Below are positions 24,349 through 36,870 of a stretch of 48,857 nt of DNA, piece after piece (positions within the stretch are counted from its first letter, which is position 1; every line of letters starts with the position of its first letter). Source of the DNA: Sphingosinicella terrae (GTDB lineage: Bacteria > Pseudomonadota > Alphaproteobacteria > Sphingomonadales > Sphingomonadaceae); the NCBI RefSeq assembly GCF_003347635.1, contig NZ_QDFY01000020.1, forward strand, positions 1-48,857, read 5' to 3'. Both the position numbers and the translations under genes were made by a program. The notes beneath the pieces are model-generated. The model was not told where the DNA came from. It made no database searches and was given only the letters and a program-made list of their open reading frames with translations.

Positions 24349-25005
24349 TCAGGGAAGGCCGGGCACCATCAGCCCGGCCACGGCGGGGCGTGCCGACAGC
24401 CGCTCGAAATAGCCGGCGAGCGACGGCAGGTCCGGCCGGTCGATGGGCGTCTGCCGCCAGCGGTGGACGGAGAGGACGAGGACGATGTCGGCGAGGGTGA
24501 AGCCCGCGCCCGCGGCAAAGGCGCCGGTTTCGGCAAGGCGCCGGTCGAGCAGAATCATCCGCGCGTTCCAGGCGTCGACGCTGCGTCGGATTGCGGCCGG
24601 ATCGGCAAAGTCGGGATGGCGGCGAACCAGCGCCATGAAGGCATGATTCCAGGCGGCGTTCAGATCGGTCGCCTGCCAATCCATCCATCTTTCGACCTCG
24701 GCGCGGGCGCGGGGATCGTCCGGCAGCAGGTCGCGGCGCCCGGACCGGGCGGCGAGATAGCGGCAGATCGTGTTCGATTCCCAGAGAATGGCATCGCCGT
24801 CGAGAAGGACCGGGACGAGTCCGTTCGGGTTGAGCGCGCGGAATTCCGGGGAAAGGAGGTTGGACGGCGGATCGCCCCATTGCGGCTCGTGGACGAAATC
24901 GAGCTCGAGCTCGGCCAGGGTCCAGAGGAGCTTGCGCACGTTGATCGAGCCGGGCCGGCCGAGCAGGCGCAGCCGGGGCAAGGACGGCGGAATGGAGCGG
25001 GCCAT
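24349..25005 (-). CDS. Glutathione S-transferase family protein
   Basis: A 218-aa protein. The N-terminal thioredoxin-like domain has LRLLGRPGSINVRKLLWTLAELELDF and the conserved NPNGLVPVLLDGDAILWESNTICRYLA, where the cis-Pro and ES pair bind the glutathione gamma-glutamyl part. The all-helical C-terminal domain contains AAGAGFTLADIVLVLSVHRW, the usual N-capping region. A Ser in GSINV is the likely catalytic residue. It may act in detoxification or ring-cleavage metabolism; substrate unknown. ATG 25005 was chosen; an upstream in-frame ATG at 25038 would add a basic stretch not typical of the family. Confidence 0.87.
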   Translation of the reverse strand: MARSIPPSLPRLRLLGRPGSINVRKLLWTLAELELDFVHEPQWGDPPSNLLSPEFRALNPNGLVPVLLDGDAILWESNTICRYLAARSGRRDLLPDDPRARAEVERWMDWQATDLNAAWNHAFMALVRRHPDFADPAAIRRSVDAWNARMILLDRRLAETGAFAAGAGFTLADIVLVLSVHRWRQTPIDRPDLPSLAGYFERLSARPAVAGLMVPGLP

Positions 25006-25080
25006 GGCGGATCGCTTCCCAACGAAAAGGGGCCGCACGCCCTGCGACGCGCGGCCCCGACAGAAAGCTCGTGAAAAAGC

Positions 25081-25350
25081 TTAGTGGGTCGCGTCCTCGG
25101 CCGCGTTCGAGACGGTGTCGCCGGCGGACTCGGCGGCGTTCTCGATCGCCTCACCGGTGTTCTCGAGGGCGTTGCCGGCCGCGTCGAGCGCGTTGTCGGC
25201 AGCCTCGAGGGCGTTGGTGGTGTCGGCTTCAGCCTCGTTGGCGGTCGCTTCGGTGTTGGTGTCGGCCGCGTTGTTGGCTTCGGTGCTCGGCTGGCAGGCC
25301 GCGAGGCCGAAAGCGGAGACGGCGACCAGAGCGAAAGCGATCTTCTTCAC
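25081..25350 (-). CDS. Ala-rich lipoprotein
   Basis: An 89-aa lipoprotein from a GTG start at 25350, preceded by AAGGAA at proper distance. The signal KKIAFALVAVSAFGLAACQP contains lipobox LAAC. The mature part is a low-complexity run of Ala, Asn, Glu, Asp and Thr with heptad-like repeats (NALEAADNALDAAGNALEN), probably one long helix. It resembles small stress or entericidin-like lipoproteins common in sphingomonads; the exact function is unknown. It is divergent from the methionine operon. Confidence 0.7.
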   Translation of the reverse strand: MKKIAFALVAVSAFGLAACQPSTEANNAADTNTEATANEAEADTTNALEAADNALDAAGNALENTGEAIENAAESAGDTVSNAAEDATH

Positions 25351-25633
25351 GTGAATTTCCTTCAATAGTTGCGAGGAGAACCATTCCTACTATCGCCGCG
25401 CCCGAATCCGACCTGCCGGCCGGGCCCCCGGATTGGCGGCGAAGCGGCCGTTTTATGAGATGGAAGGGGCCGTGTCCAGAGTTTCTCTACTGGAACGGTT
25501 GTCAATGCTTTCGGGCCGGCTCGATGATTTTCTCGCCGCCCCGGAAAGGGTGGCCGGTCAGGCGCTTGGGGGGCGGAGCGAAGAAAGGCGGGACCCGTCC
25601 ATGCGGAGGCGGTAGCGCGGCCACCATCCTTGC
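25351..25633. other. Intergenic region upstream of methionine operon
   Basis: About 280 bp with no supported gene. A plus-strand frame at 25433-25615 exists but its protein has no recognisable features. No riboswitch of the SAM or SAH type could be made out by eye. Confidence 0.35.
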
Positions 25634-25661
25634 TTGACGGATATAAAGATATCTTTATATG
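25634..25661 (+). promoter_or_regulatory. Promoter with perfect 20-bp palindrome operator
   Basis: A -35-like TTGACG (25634-25639) and a -10-like TATATG (25656-25661) are 16 bp apart. Between and overlapping them lies ATATAAAGATATCTTTATAT (25641-25660), a perfect palindrome. ArsR-family repressors bind such A/T-rich dyads, and the first gene downstream encodes one, so this is a strong candidate autoregulatory operator for the methionine operon. Confidence 0.75.
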
Positions 25662-25668
25662 CGCAAAT

Positions 25669-26625
25669 ATGGCTGCTCCGTCCAAGATCTTCGCTTCCCT
25701 GGCCGACCCGACCCGGCTTCGCATCCTGACCTTGCTGAGGGCGATGGAGCTCTCCGTCGGCGAAGTCGCGCAGGTGCTCGGCCAAAGCCAGCCGCGGGTG
25801 TCGCGGCACGTCAAGATCCTGATCGATGCCGGGCTCGCCGAGCGGCGCAAGGAAGGCAGCTGGGTGTTCGTCAGCCTGGGCGACCGGGCTCTGGTCGACC
25901 CGCTCTTCGTCCTGCTCGACCGCTGGTCCGAGACCCAGGGCGAAAATCCCTGGATCGCCGCCGACGCCGCCCGCCTGGCCGCGGTCCGCGCCGACCGCGC
26001 CGCGGCGGCGGAGCGCTATTTCGCCAGCCATGCCGGCCAGTGGGACGCGCTGCGATCGCTGCACGTCGCCGAGAGCGAGGTCGAGGCGGCGATCGGCCGG
26101 GCTTTGGGCGAGGCGCCGATCGGCCGCCTCGTCGACATCGGCACCGGCACCGGCCGGATGATCCAATTGTTCGGGACCGACGCGAGCCAGGCGCTCGGCA
26201 TCGACCGCTCGCCCGAAATGCTGCGGCTCGCCCGGGTCAAGTTGAGCCAGGCCGGGCTGGAGGCGGTCGAACTGCGCCAGGGCGACATGTACGCGCTGCC
26301 GCTGCCCGACGATTCGGCCGACACGGTGATCCTCCACCAGGTCCTCCATTATGCCCAGAACCCCGCCGCCGCGGTGGCCGAGGCGGCACGGCTGCTCGGT
26401 CCCGGCGGACGGCTGCTGATCGTCGACTTCGCGCTGCACGAGCGCGAGGAACTGCGCAGCCGGGACGCCCACGTCCGCCTGGGCTTCGCCGACGAGGCGG
26501 TGCTCAAATATTTCGCCGATGCGGGGCTGGAGGGCGAGGTGGTCGAGCATCTCGAAGGGGGCGAGCTCACCGTCACCTTGTGGATGGGCGTTCGCAGCCA
26601 TGCGCGGCTGAAGGTGGTCGCATGA
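25669..26625 (+). CDS. ArsR-family regulator fused to SAM-dependent methyltransferase
   Basis: A 318-aa fusion. The N-terminus (about 1-85) is an ArsR winged helix: SLADPTRLRILTLL, LSVGEVAQVLGQSQPRVSRH as recognition helix, and AGLAERRKEGSWVFVSL wing. From about residue 140 it is a class I methyltransferase with motif I LVDIGTGTGRM (154-164), IDRSPEMLRLARVK and a post-motif VILHQVLHYAQNP. The fusion is found upstream of metF and metH in Alphaproteobacteria. A role in sensing SAM or SAH and controlling methionine synthesis is inferred. It overlaps metF by four bases (ATGA). The ATG at 25669 lies just after the palindromic operator. Confidence 0.88.
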   Translation: MAAPSKIFASLADPTRLRILTLLRAMELSVGEVAQVLGQSQPRVSRHVKILIDAGLAERRKEGSWVFVSLGDRALVDPLFVLLDRWSETQGENPWIAADAARLAAVRADRAAAAERYFASHAGQWDALRSLHVAESEVEAAIGRALGEAPIGRLVDIGTGTGRMIQLFGTDASQALGIDRSPEMLRLARVKLSQAGLEAVELRQGDMYALPLPDDSADTVILHQVLHYAQNPAAAVAEAARLLGPGGRLLIVDFALHEREELRSRDAHVRLGFADEAVLKYFADAGLEGEVVEHLEGGELTVTLWMGVRSHARLKVVA

Positions 26626-27534
26626 GCCCGATCGCCTATCCGCGCTCGCCATTCGGCAAGGCCATGTTCGAGGACGCCGCCGGCGACATCGAGGTCAGCT
26701 TCGAATTCTTCCCCCCCAAGACGGAGAAGATGGAGGCGACCCTGTGGAGTTCGATCGAGACGTTGGCGCCGCTCGGGCCTCGCTTCGTCTCGGTCACCTA
26801 CGGCGCCGGCGGATCGACCCGCGAGCGCACCCACGCCACCGTCGAGCGTATCGCCCGCGAGACCGCCCTCACCGCGGCCGCCCATCTGACCTGCGTCGGC
26901 GCGACGCGCGAGGAGATAGACGAGATCGCGCGGCAATATTGGCAGGCCGGCGTGCGCCACGTCGTCGCTCTGCGCGGCGATCCGGCCGAGCCGGGCGCGC
27001 GCTTCACCCCCGAGCCGGGCGGCTATGCCGATGCCGCCGAGCTGGTGGCCGGGCTGAAATCCGTGGCGCCGTTCGAGATCTCGGTCGCCGCCTATCCGGA
27101 GACGCATCCCGATTCGCTCACCAAGCGCGCCGACCTCGACAATCTCAAGCGCAAGATCGACGCCGGCGCCGATCGCGCGATCACCCAGTTCTTCTTCTCG
27201 CCCGACAGCTTCCTTCGCTTCCGCGACGTCGCCGCGGCGATGGGGATCGAGGCCGAGATCGTCCCCGGCATCCTGCCGGTGACCAACGTCGCCCAGACCC
27301 GCAAGTTCGCCGCCGCCTGCGGCGCGACCATCCCGCCCTGGATGGAGCGCCTGTTCGAGGGGCTGGACGACCTGCCGGCGGCCCGCCAGCTCGTCGCCGC
27401 CACCATCGCCGCCGAATTGTGCGCCCAGCTCTATGCCGGGGGCGTCCGCCACTTCCATTTCTTCACTTTGAACCGCGCCGAGCTGAGCTACGCCATCTGC
27501 CACCTGCTCGGCCTCAGGCCCAAGGAAAGTGACC

Positions 27535-27560
<26 letters not shown>
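26622..27560 (+). CDS. metF: 5,10-methylenetetrahydrofolate reductase
   Basis: A 312-aa FAD-dependent enzyme that reduces methylene-THF to methyl-THF, the donor for MetH. It shows EVSFEFFPPKTEKMEATLW near the start, SVTYGAGGSTRERTH, AAHLTCVGATREEI, RHVVALRGDP, and AITQFFFSPDSF with the flavin- and folate-binding residues. The C-terminal IVPGILPVTNVAQTRKF and FFTLNRAELSY motifs are standard. Length matches bacterial MetF (about 300 aa). It overlaps the regulator at its start (ATGA) and the metH gene at its end by 26 bp, so translation is coupled across the operon. Confidence 0.93.
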
Positions 27561-28584
<1,024 letters not shown>

Positions 28585-28634
28585 GCCTTCGTCCCCCGCG
28601 TCCGCACCCATCTTACCAGGATAATCCATTCCCC

Positions 28635-31283
<2,649 letters not shown>

Positions 31284-31403
31284 AGATCGTCGCGGGATGA
31301 TCCTGCGCTAACCTTCATGCCCGTGCCGTCCCGTCTTGGGTCAGCGTCGGATTAACCCCCTTTGCGCATCGACAGGGGGGCGGCGCTGGGCGAAAATCGG
31401 GCC

Positions 31404-32351
31404 ATGTCCAGGATCATCCTCCTCACCCTGCTCGCCTGCATCCTCGCCTTCGCGCTGCCGGTCTCCGCCCAGCCGGCGCAGGCGCCGTTCATCGTCGAGG
31501 AGACCGGGCAGGGCTTCGACACGCTCGCCGACGCGGTGGCGGCGATCGGCGGCGGCAGCGGCACGATCATGATCGCGCCCGGCCGCTACCGCCAGTGCGC
31601 GGTCCAGGAAGCGGGCCGGATCGCCTATGTCGCGCGCGAACCTGGGACGGTGATCCTCGACGGCGTCGCCTGCGAGGGCAAGGGCGCCCTGGTGCTCGGC
31701 GGCCGATCGGCCCAGGTCGAGGGCATCGTCTTCCAGAACATCCGCGTGCCCGACGCGAACGGCGCCGGCATCCGGCTCGAGGAAGGCGACCTCCAGGTCC
31801 GCGAGAGCCTGTTCCGCGACGGCGAGAACGGCATCCTCGTCGCCAACGATCATGACGGCACCATCCGGGTCGAGCAGTCGACCTTCTCCGGTCTCGGCCA
31901 GTGCCCCGAGGACCAGGGCTGCTCGCATTCGATCTACAATAGCGGCACCGGCGCGCTGACGGTAGTGCGCAGCCGCTTCGAGCGCGGCACCGGCGGCCAC
32001 TATCTCAAGAGCCGCGGCGCGCGCATCGAGGTCACCGATTCGAGCTTCGACGACAGCGAGGGCCGGGCGACCAACTACATGATCGACCTGTCCAACGGCG
32101 CCACCGGCACGATCGCCCACAATCACTTCGTCCAGGGCGAGGACAAGGAGAATTACAGCGCCTTCATCATGGTCGCGCCGGAAGGGGTGGAGCACAGCTC
32201 GGCCGGGCTCACCGTGGCGAACAACCAGGCCGGGCTGGTGCCGGGCCTCGAGCGCCGCACCGCCTTCGTCGCCGACGCCAGCGGCGAGGCGATCCGGCTC
32301 GAGGGCAACCGACTCGACTCGCAGATCGCGCCGTTCGAGCGGCGGGAATAG
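31404..32351 (+). CDS. Exported right-handed parallel beta-helix protein
   Basis: A 315-aa protein with a signal peptide (SRIILLTLLACILAFALPVSAQ, cut near residue 23). The mature part has repeated short strands and Asn/Gly turns (VILDGVACEGKGALVLGGRS, IVFQNIRVPDANGAGIRLEE, ILVANDHDGTIRVEQSTFSG, YLKSRGARIEVTDSSFDD), as in pectate-lyase-like parallel beta-helix repeats. Family members act on or bind polysaccharides, but no catalytic residues can be assigned here. An upstream in-frame ATG at 31362 would precede the signal and was not used. Confidence 0.8.
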   Translation: MSRIILLTLLACILAFALPVSAQPAQAPFIVEETGQGFDTLADAVAAIGGGSGTIMIAPGRYRQCAVQEAGRIAYVAREPGTVILDGVACEGKGALVLGGRSAQVEGIVFQNIRVPDANGAGIRLEEGDLQVRESLFRDGENGILVANDHDGTIRVEQSTFSGLGQCPEDQGCSHSIYNSGTGALTVVRSRFERGTGGHYLKSRGARIEVTDSSFDDSEGRATNYMIDLSNGATGTIAHNHFVQGEDKENYSAFIMVAPEGVEHSSAGLTVANNQAGLVPGLERRTAFVADASGEAIRLEGNRLDSQIAPFERRE

Positions 32352-32407
32352 GGCGTCGCAACAGCTCCGCGCGCGATGCGCCCGCCGTCAATGGCACGTG
32401 CGCTGAA

Positions 32408-32457
32408 ACCTCTCCACCGCCCTTCGGGCGGTCCCCCTCCCCTCGAAGGGGAGGATC
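32408..32457. repeat. Intergenic hairpin repeat (GGTCCCCCTCCCC family)
   Basis: Two hairpins, CCGCCCTTCGGGCGG and CCCCTCCCCTCGAAGGGGAGG. Nearly the same as 19504-19554, with the first hairpin changed but still palindromic. It lies between the beta-helix and DsbD-like genes. Confidence 0.6.
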
Positions 32458-32505
32458 TTGAGTCCTCGAAGCGCCCCTTCGGAAAAGTGCTGCTATAGGC
32501 GGCGC

Positions 32506-34539
32506 ATGAATCGCCTCGGGGGCCTCTTCCTCTTCCTCCTGTCGCTGCTCGTCGCCGGCCCAGCGGCGGCGCAGCCGCACATGCAGGTCGACCTGCGTGC
32601 GGAAACCGCCTCGGTGGCGCCGGGCGGAACCGTCACCCTCGCCTTCGTCATGGAGCCGGAGCGCGGCTGGCACGGCTATTGGCGCAATCCGGGCGATGCC
32701 GGCGACGCGCCGCGGCCGACCTGGACGCTGCCGCCGGGGTGGCAGGCGGGCGAGCTCGCTTATCCCGTGCCCGACCGGCTGACCCTGCTCGGGCTGATGA
32801 ACTATGTCTACGAGCGCGATTACGCGCTGCTGGTCGACCTCGAGGCGCCGGCGGGCGCGCGCCCGGGCAGCCTGGTGCCGGTGCGGGCGCGGCTCGATTA
32901 TCTCGTCTGCACTGACGAATTGTGCGTGCCCGAGACAGCCGAGGTCGCGATCGACCTGCGCATCGGCAGGCCCGGACGCACCGATCCCGCCTTCGATGCC
33001 TGGCGCCGCGCGCTGCCGCGTCCGCTCGGCTCAGACGGCCGCTTCGCCGTCGCCGGCGGGCGGCTGCGGCTGGCGGTGCCGCTGCCGGCGACCGTCGGCG
33101 TCCACGATCCCTATCTCTATCCAGTCACGCCCGGCGCGGCGGACCATTCGGCGCCGCAGGCGCTGTCGCGGCGCGGTGACCTGCTCATCGTCGAGACCGA
33201 TGCGGGCGCTCAGGCCGAGGGCCTGCGGCTGATCGAGGCGGTGCTGGAGGTGGGCGACGGCGTCGGGCTGGCGCTGCGGGCGACGCTGGGGACGGTGCCG
33301 CCGGCCGGCGTGCCCGTATCTCCATCCGGGGCCGAAGGCGCCGCGGACGGCAGCGCCGCGACGATCCTCCTCGCTTTGGCTGGTGCGATTTTCGGCGGGC
33401 TCCTGCTCAACGTCATGCCCTGCGTCTTTCCGATCCTGAGCCTGAAGGCGCTGAGCCTGACCCGCGCGGGCGAGACCCCGCGCGCCGCCCGGACCGAAGC
33501 GCTCGCTTATGCCGCCGGCATCATCCTCACCTGCCTCGCCCTCGGCGGCCTGTTGCTCGCCTTGCGCTCGGGCGGTTCCGCGGTCGGCTGGGCGTTCCAG
33601 CTCCAGGACCCGCGGGTGATCATGCTGCTGCTGCTGCTGGTGACGGCGATCGCGTTCAACCTCGCCGGCCTGTTCCGGCTGCCCAGCCTCAATGCCGGGG
33701 ACGCGCTCGCCGGCCGCGGCGGCGCCGGCGGCGCCTTCTTCACCGGCGCGCTCGCCGCCTTCGTCGCCACGCCCTGCACCGGTCCGTTCCTGGGCTTCGC
33801 GCTCGGCGCGGCTTTGATCTTGCCGACCTGGGCGGCGCTCGCCGTGTTCGCGGGTCTGGGCCTGGGCCTCGCTCTGCCGTTCCTGCTGCTCGGCTTCGTG
33901 CCGGCGCTGCGCCGCCGCCTGCCCCGGCCGGGGCTGTGGATGGAGCGGTTCCAGCGGCTGCTGTCGCTGCCGATGTTCGCGACCGCGCTGGGCCTCGGCT
34001 GGATCCTCGGCCGCCAGAGCGGCGTCGACGGCATGACGCTCGGCCTTGCCGCCGCCCTTTTGCTCGGCGTCGCCTTGTGGTGGCTGGGGCGGCGCCAGTC
34101 GATCGGCGGCACGTTGCTGCCGCTGCTCCTGGTGGCTGCCGCGGTGGTGGCGCCTCTGCCTTTCGTGCGGACCGCGGAGGCTGCCCCGGAGGCCGGGCAG
34201 GCGGCAATCGCGGCCGAGCCGTTCGACGAGCGGCGCCTCGCCGAGCTTCGCGCGGCCGGCACGCCGGTCTTCCTCTATTTCACCGCCGACTGGTGCCTGA
34301 CCTGCAAGGTCAACGAGCGCGCGGCGATCGGCCAGTCCGAGGTCGCTGCCGCGTTCGAGGCCAAGGGCGTCAGGACGATGGTGGGCGACTGGACGCGCGG
34401 CGATCCGGAGATCGGTCGCTTCCTGGAGCGCCACGGCCGCTCCGGCGTGCCGCTCTACCTTTATTACGCGCCCGGGCGAGAGGCCGAATTACTTCCGCAG
34501 ATCCTCACCGTCGGCAGGCTCACCGCGCTCGGCGATTGA
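32506..34539 (+). CDS. Thiol:disulfide interchange protein, DsbD/ScsB-like
   Basis: A 677-aa transmembrane electron carrier delivering reducing power from the cytosol to the periplasm. It has a signal peptide (LFLFLLSLLVAGPAAAQ), an N-terminal periplasmic domain with Cys135 and Cys140 (LVCTDELCVPE), a membrane core with Cys306 (NVMPCVFPILS) and Cys424 (VATPCTGPFLGFALG) in helices 1 and 4, and a C-terminal thioredoxin domain with CLTC (597-600) in FTADWCLTCKVNE. The long N-terminal domain and order fit the ScsB/DsbD family. ATG 32506 begins the signal peptide. Its last codons (LTALGD) form the left copy of a 35-bp repeat. Confidence 0.88.
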   Translation: MNRLGGLFLFLLSLLVAGPAAAQPHMQVDLRAETASVAPGGTVTLAFVMEPERGWHGYWRNPGDAGDAPRPTWTLPPGWQAGELAYPVPDRLTLLGLMNYVYERDYALLVDLEAPAGARPGSLVPVRARLDYLVCTDELCVPETAEVAIDLRIGRPGRTDPAFDAWRRALPRPLGSDGRFAVAGGRLRLAVPLPATVGVHDPYLYPVTPGAADHSAPQALSRRGDLLIVETDAGAQAEGLRLIEAVLEVGDGVGLALRATLGTVPPAGVPVSPSGAEGAADGSAATILLALAGAIFGGLLLNVMPCVFPILSLKALSLTRAGETPRAARTEALAYAAGIILTCLALGGLLLALRSGGSAVGWAFQLQDPRVIMLLLLLVTAIAFNLAGLFRLPSLNAGDALAGRGGAGGAFFTGALAAFVATPCTGPFLGFALGAALILPTWAALAVFAGLGLGLALPFLLLGFVPALRRRLPRPGLWMERFQRLLSLPMFATALGLGWILGRQSGVDGMTLGLAAALLLGVALWWLGRRQSIGGTLLPLLLVAAAVVAPLPFVRTAEAAPEAGQAAIAAEPFDERRLAELRAAGTPVFLYFTADWCLTCKVNERAAIGQSEVAAAFEAKGVRTMVGDWTRGDPEIGRFLERHGRSGVPLYLYYAPGREAELLPQILTVGRLTALGD

Positions 34540-34561
34540 CTCGGGCGTCGCGGCAGGCGCT
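34527..34561 (+). repeat. 35-bp direct repeat, left copy (dsbD 3' end)
   Basis: GCTCGGCGATTGAC and then GGCAGGCGCT at the right end match 37512-37546 exactly, with the middle 11 bases diverged and equal total length. The left part includes the dsbD stop codon. Confidence 0.6.
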
Positions 34562-34898
34562 GACAGTCTGAGCCTCGATCGAACCAATGCCGCCCCGGTC
34601 CGGGACGCGCATCTCTCTGACCTGTGCGGCCGAAATCGGCGGTCGGTTCCGTGACCCGGCGTCGAGCCGTTCGAACGCCGCAAGCGTGCGGGGAGAAGAG
34701 CAAGCGTCATTTCGACCCACGGGCGCGCGTCGTGGTGCGATACCAATACCCGAAGTATAAATCGGAGTGACAAACCGAATTCGTCTGCCGGAATTCCGTT
34801 TCGATACTGGTCCAATATGGACCGACTACCGCGAGCTTATGCGAGAGAAGTTTCTGCGCATGTAACAAAGCCGCCACAGGTGAGCGGTCTCGTCCTTC
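34562..34898. other. Left part of accessory insert, no supported gene
   Basis: About 340 bp with visibly lower GC than the flanks. Minus-strand frames here overlap the dsbD end and lack family features. A short plus-strand frame near 34817 has none either. No N-terminal HlyD sequence could be found in any frame. Confidence 0.4.
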
Positions 34899-35591
34899 TT
34901 GATTGTCATCTTCTCGGCAGGTGTTAACAATAGTGGTCGTGGAGCGATCCAGAATATCGAGGTGCAGGAGAGTTCGGCCGAGCGGGCGCAGGCGGCGATC
35001 GCCAAAATCGACGCGGACATGGCGGCGCTGCGCGCGACCCTGGCCGAGGAAGCGGCGACCGAGCTGTCCGGCGCCGAAACCGAGTCCGGCCTTCGCGAGG
35101 ACGACCTGCGCCGGTCGGCGCGGCGGCGCCAGCTCCAGCAGCTGCGCGCGCCGGTCGACGGCGTCGTCCAGCAGCTCGCTGTCCACACGGTGGGCGGCGT
35201 CGTCCAGCCGGCCCAGCCGCTGATGGTGATCGTGCCCTTGGGGAGCGAGGTCGAGGTCGAGGCGCAGGTGCTCAACAAGGATATCGGCTTCGTCCGCGAG
35301 GGCCAACCGGTGCGGGTGAAGTTCGAAGCCTTTCCGTTCACCGATTATGGCTGGATCGAAGGTACGGTCGAGACGATCAGCCGCGATGCCGTGCAGGATG
35401 AGCAGCTGGGCCTGGTCTATACCGCGCGGGTTCGGCTGGGCCGGAACTATATCATGCTAGGCGAGCGGCGGCAGGCGATCGGACCGGGCATGGCGGTGCA
35501 GGCGGAGGTGCGCACCGGGCGGATGCGGATCATCCAGTATCTGCTGTCGCCGATCTCGGAGACGGTGAGTGAGGCGGGGAGGGAGAGATAG
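34899..35591 (+). pseudogene. HlyD family secretion protein, C-terminal half only
   Basis: The frame encodes the C-terminal part of a type I secretion membrane-fusion protein: end of the coiled-coil (AERAQAAIAKIDADMAALRA to DDLRRSARRRQLQQ), lipoyl half-motif APVDGVVQQLAVHTVGGVV, and the beta-barrel and macro-proximal regions (VEAQVLNKDIGFVREGQPVR, FEAFPFTDYGWIEGTVETIS). Full proteins are over 400 aa; here only about 205 residues match, beginning near 34979, and no membrane anchor or first lipoyl half is present upstream. It is probably non-functional. It lies inside the insert bounded by the dsbD-tail repeat. A missing T1SS partner gene is also absent here. Confidence 0.7.
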
Positions 35592-35689
35592 TGCCCTGCA
35601 GTGACCCACCTTGGCTGCGCCGCCGCATGATGTGGCTGACGATACCAACGGAATTGTCGGCACCTTGGCAGTATCAAGAGAGGGTGCGG

Positions 35690-36121
35690 TTGATATCGAC
35701 AAACGACTTCACTTCGAAGCTTCGCGGGGCGGCTGCAGCGCTCCTTCTCGCGTGCATGTCAGCTATGTTGGGTGCGTGCGTGACGAACTCCTTTGCCGGC
35801 ATCTCGTTCGCATCCGGCGCGGCCGATTCCGAGCTTCAGGGCCTCGCCATGCGTGCGCAGGCAGGCGACAAGCATGCACAGTTGGAACTGGGAATCCGTT
35901 ATGAGCAGGGGCGAGGGGTGCCGGTAAATCTGGCACGGGCGGAGCATCTATATCGGCTGGCGGCAAGCGACAGTAGCGGCAGCGGTCTCGTTTACTTACC
36001 GCCGGTCGGAACCGCCCGCGGCCAAGTTGTGCCGGTCAGAACCGGTCAGAGTAGCCGCGGTCTCGACGAGGCGCGGGAGCGTCTCGATCGCATCATCGCC
36101 AGACGGAGGGTCAGCCAATGA
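35690..36121 (+). CDS. Sel1-repeat lipoprotein
   Basis: A 143-aa protein from a TTG at 35690, with GAGAGGG about 6 bp upstream. An N-terminal signal (KLRGAAAALLLACMSAMLGAC) ends in lipobox MLGAC. A Sel1/TPR-like repeat follows: LQGLAMRAQAGDKHAQLELG and IRYEQGRGVPVNLARAEHLYR LAA in two parts. Sel1 repeats mediate protein contacts. The C-terminus is Arg-rich (ARERLDRIIARRR). It overlaps the next gene by four bases (ATGA). The base composition here is less GC-rich than in the flanks, which suggests transfer. The start is uncertain; ATG 35591 would precede a non-signal stretch. Confidence 0.65.
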   Translation: MISTNDFTSKLRGAAAALLLACMSAMLGACVTNSFAGISFASGAADSELQGLAMRAQAGDKHAQLELGIRYEQGRGVPVNLARAEHLYRLAASDSSGSGLVYLPPVGTARGQVVPVRTGQSSRGLDEARERLDRIIARRRVSQ

Positions 36122-36867
36122 CTTCCTCGCTACATCAGTCTGCGGCGCTCGTGACGACAGGACTTGCTCTTTCGTGCAGCAGTGTGTCCGAGCAAGCGAC
36201 GGCTCAGCGATGGCAAGCGGAAATCTGTGAGGAGGCACGCGAGGCGCTGCTACCGGCGGTCCGGGAAACGGAGTCTGACGTTGGGCGCATTCTGAGCGCG
36301 AGCTATTGGCGTACGAACCTGCCAAGGGCTGACGGAGAGACGGCGGTTGTTCTTGTCGACGTATCCGCCCGCATCCAGCTACGTGGGGGCAATGAGGATG
36401 AGGTTCACCTCGATGTCGGCTATTTCGAGAATGAAACCTGTTGGACGAGATATCGCTGGTGGGGCGACTTCGTTTGCTACGACGTGGGCCTCGGCGAGCC
36501 CCCCGGCCTCACCGTCACCGATGAGCACACACGCCGTTTCCTCAGCGTCGCGTCCTACTTGGCAACCGGAGGCGAAATCGAGGCTGCGGCCATCGAGATC
36601 GCCGCGGACCGCGCCTTCCAAGTTCCGATGTGGGGCCTCCATAACAAGACGTCGGCGCCGAATCACATCGATCGCTGGTACTATTGTCAATCGTGCGGGA
36701 ACGATCGTGCCCGAATAGAGGGCGAGGTGTCGTTGGCCGGAACCAGATTCGGCCGCTCGGCGGACGCAACCTACTTCGTCACGCGATCCGGCTGGGTCGC
36801 AAGGCTCCGCGACACAGAGCGGCAGGCGGCTTACGCCCTATGTGATCTTGACCGAGCAGGGGGTTAA
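36118..36867 (+). CDS. Hypothetical envelope protein (249 aa)
   Basis: No family is recognised. The N-terminus TSSLHQSAALVTTGLALSCSS looks like a lipoprotein signal with Cys about residue 20. The mature part is about 225 residues with six more Cys, in particular the pairs ETCWTRYRWW/FVCYDVG and YYCQSCGND, suggesting disulfides or a metal site. It is translationally coupled (ATGA) to the Sel1 lipoprotein gene. Both lie in the insert after the truncated HlyD, so they may function together as a cell-envelope pair of unknown role. Confidence 0.6.
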   Translation: MTSSLHQSAALVTTGLALSCSSVSEQATAQRWQAEICEEAREALLPAVRETESDVGRILSASYWRTNLPRADGETAVVLVDVSARIQLRGGNEDEVHLDVGYFENETCWTRYRWWGDFVCYDVGLGEPPGLTVTDEHTRRFLSVASYLATGGEIEAAAIEIAADRAFQVPMWGLHNKTSAPNHIDRWYYCQSCGNDRARIEGEVSLAGTRFGRSADATYFVTRSGWVARLRDTERQAAYALCDLDRAGG

Positions 36868-36870
36868 ATC

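Noticed and set aside
25433-25615. Plus-strand 60-aa frame before the methionine operon
   Set aside because: No family features, no clear ribosome-binding site, and it ends inside a GC-rich stretch ahead of the promoter.
25366-25640. Possible SAM or SAH riboswitch upstream of the methionine operon
   Set aside because: No conserved core could be recognised by eye; the palindromic operator and ArsR regulator explain control.
34489-34815. Minus-strand 108-aa frame at the dsbD end
   Set aside because: Partly antisense to dsbD, Arg/Ser/Pro-rich without motifs; treated as a shadow.
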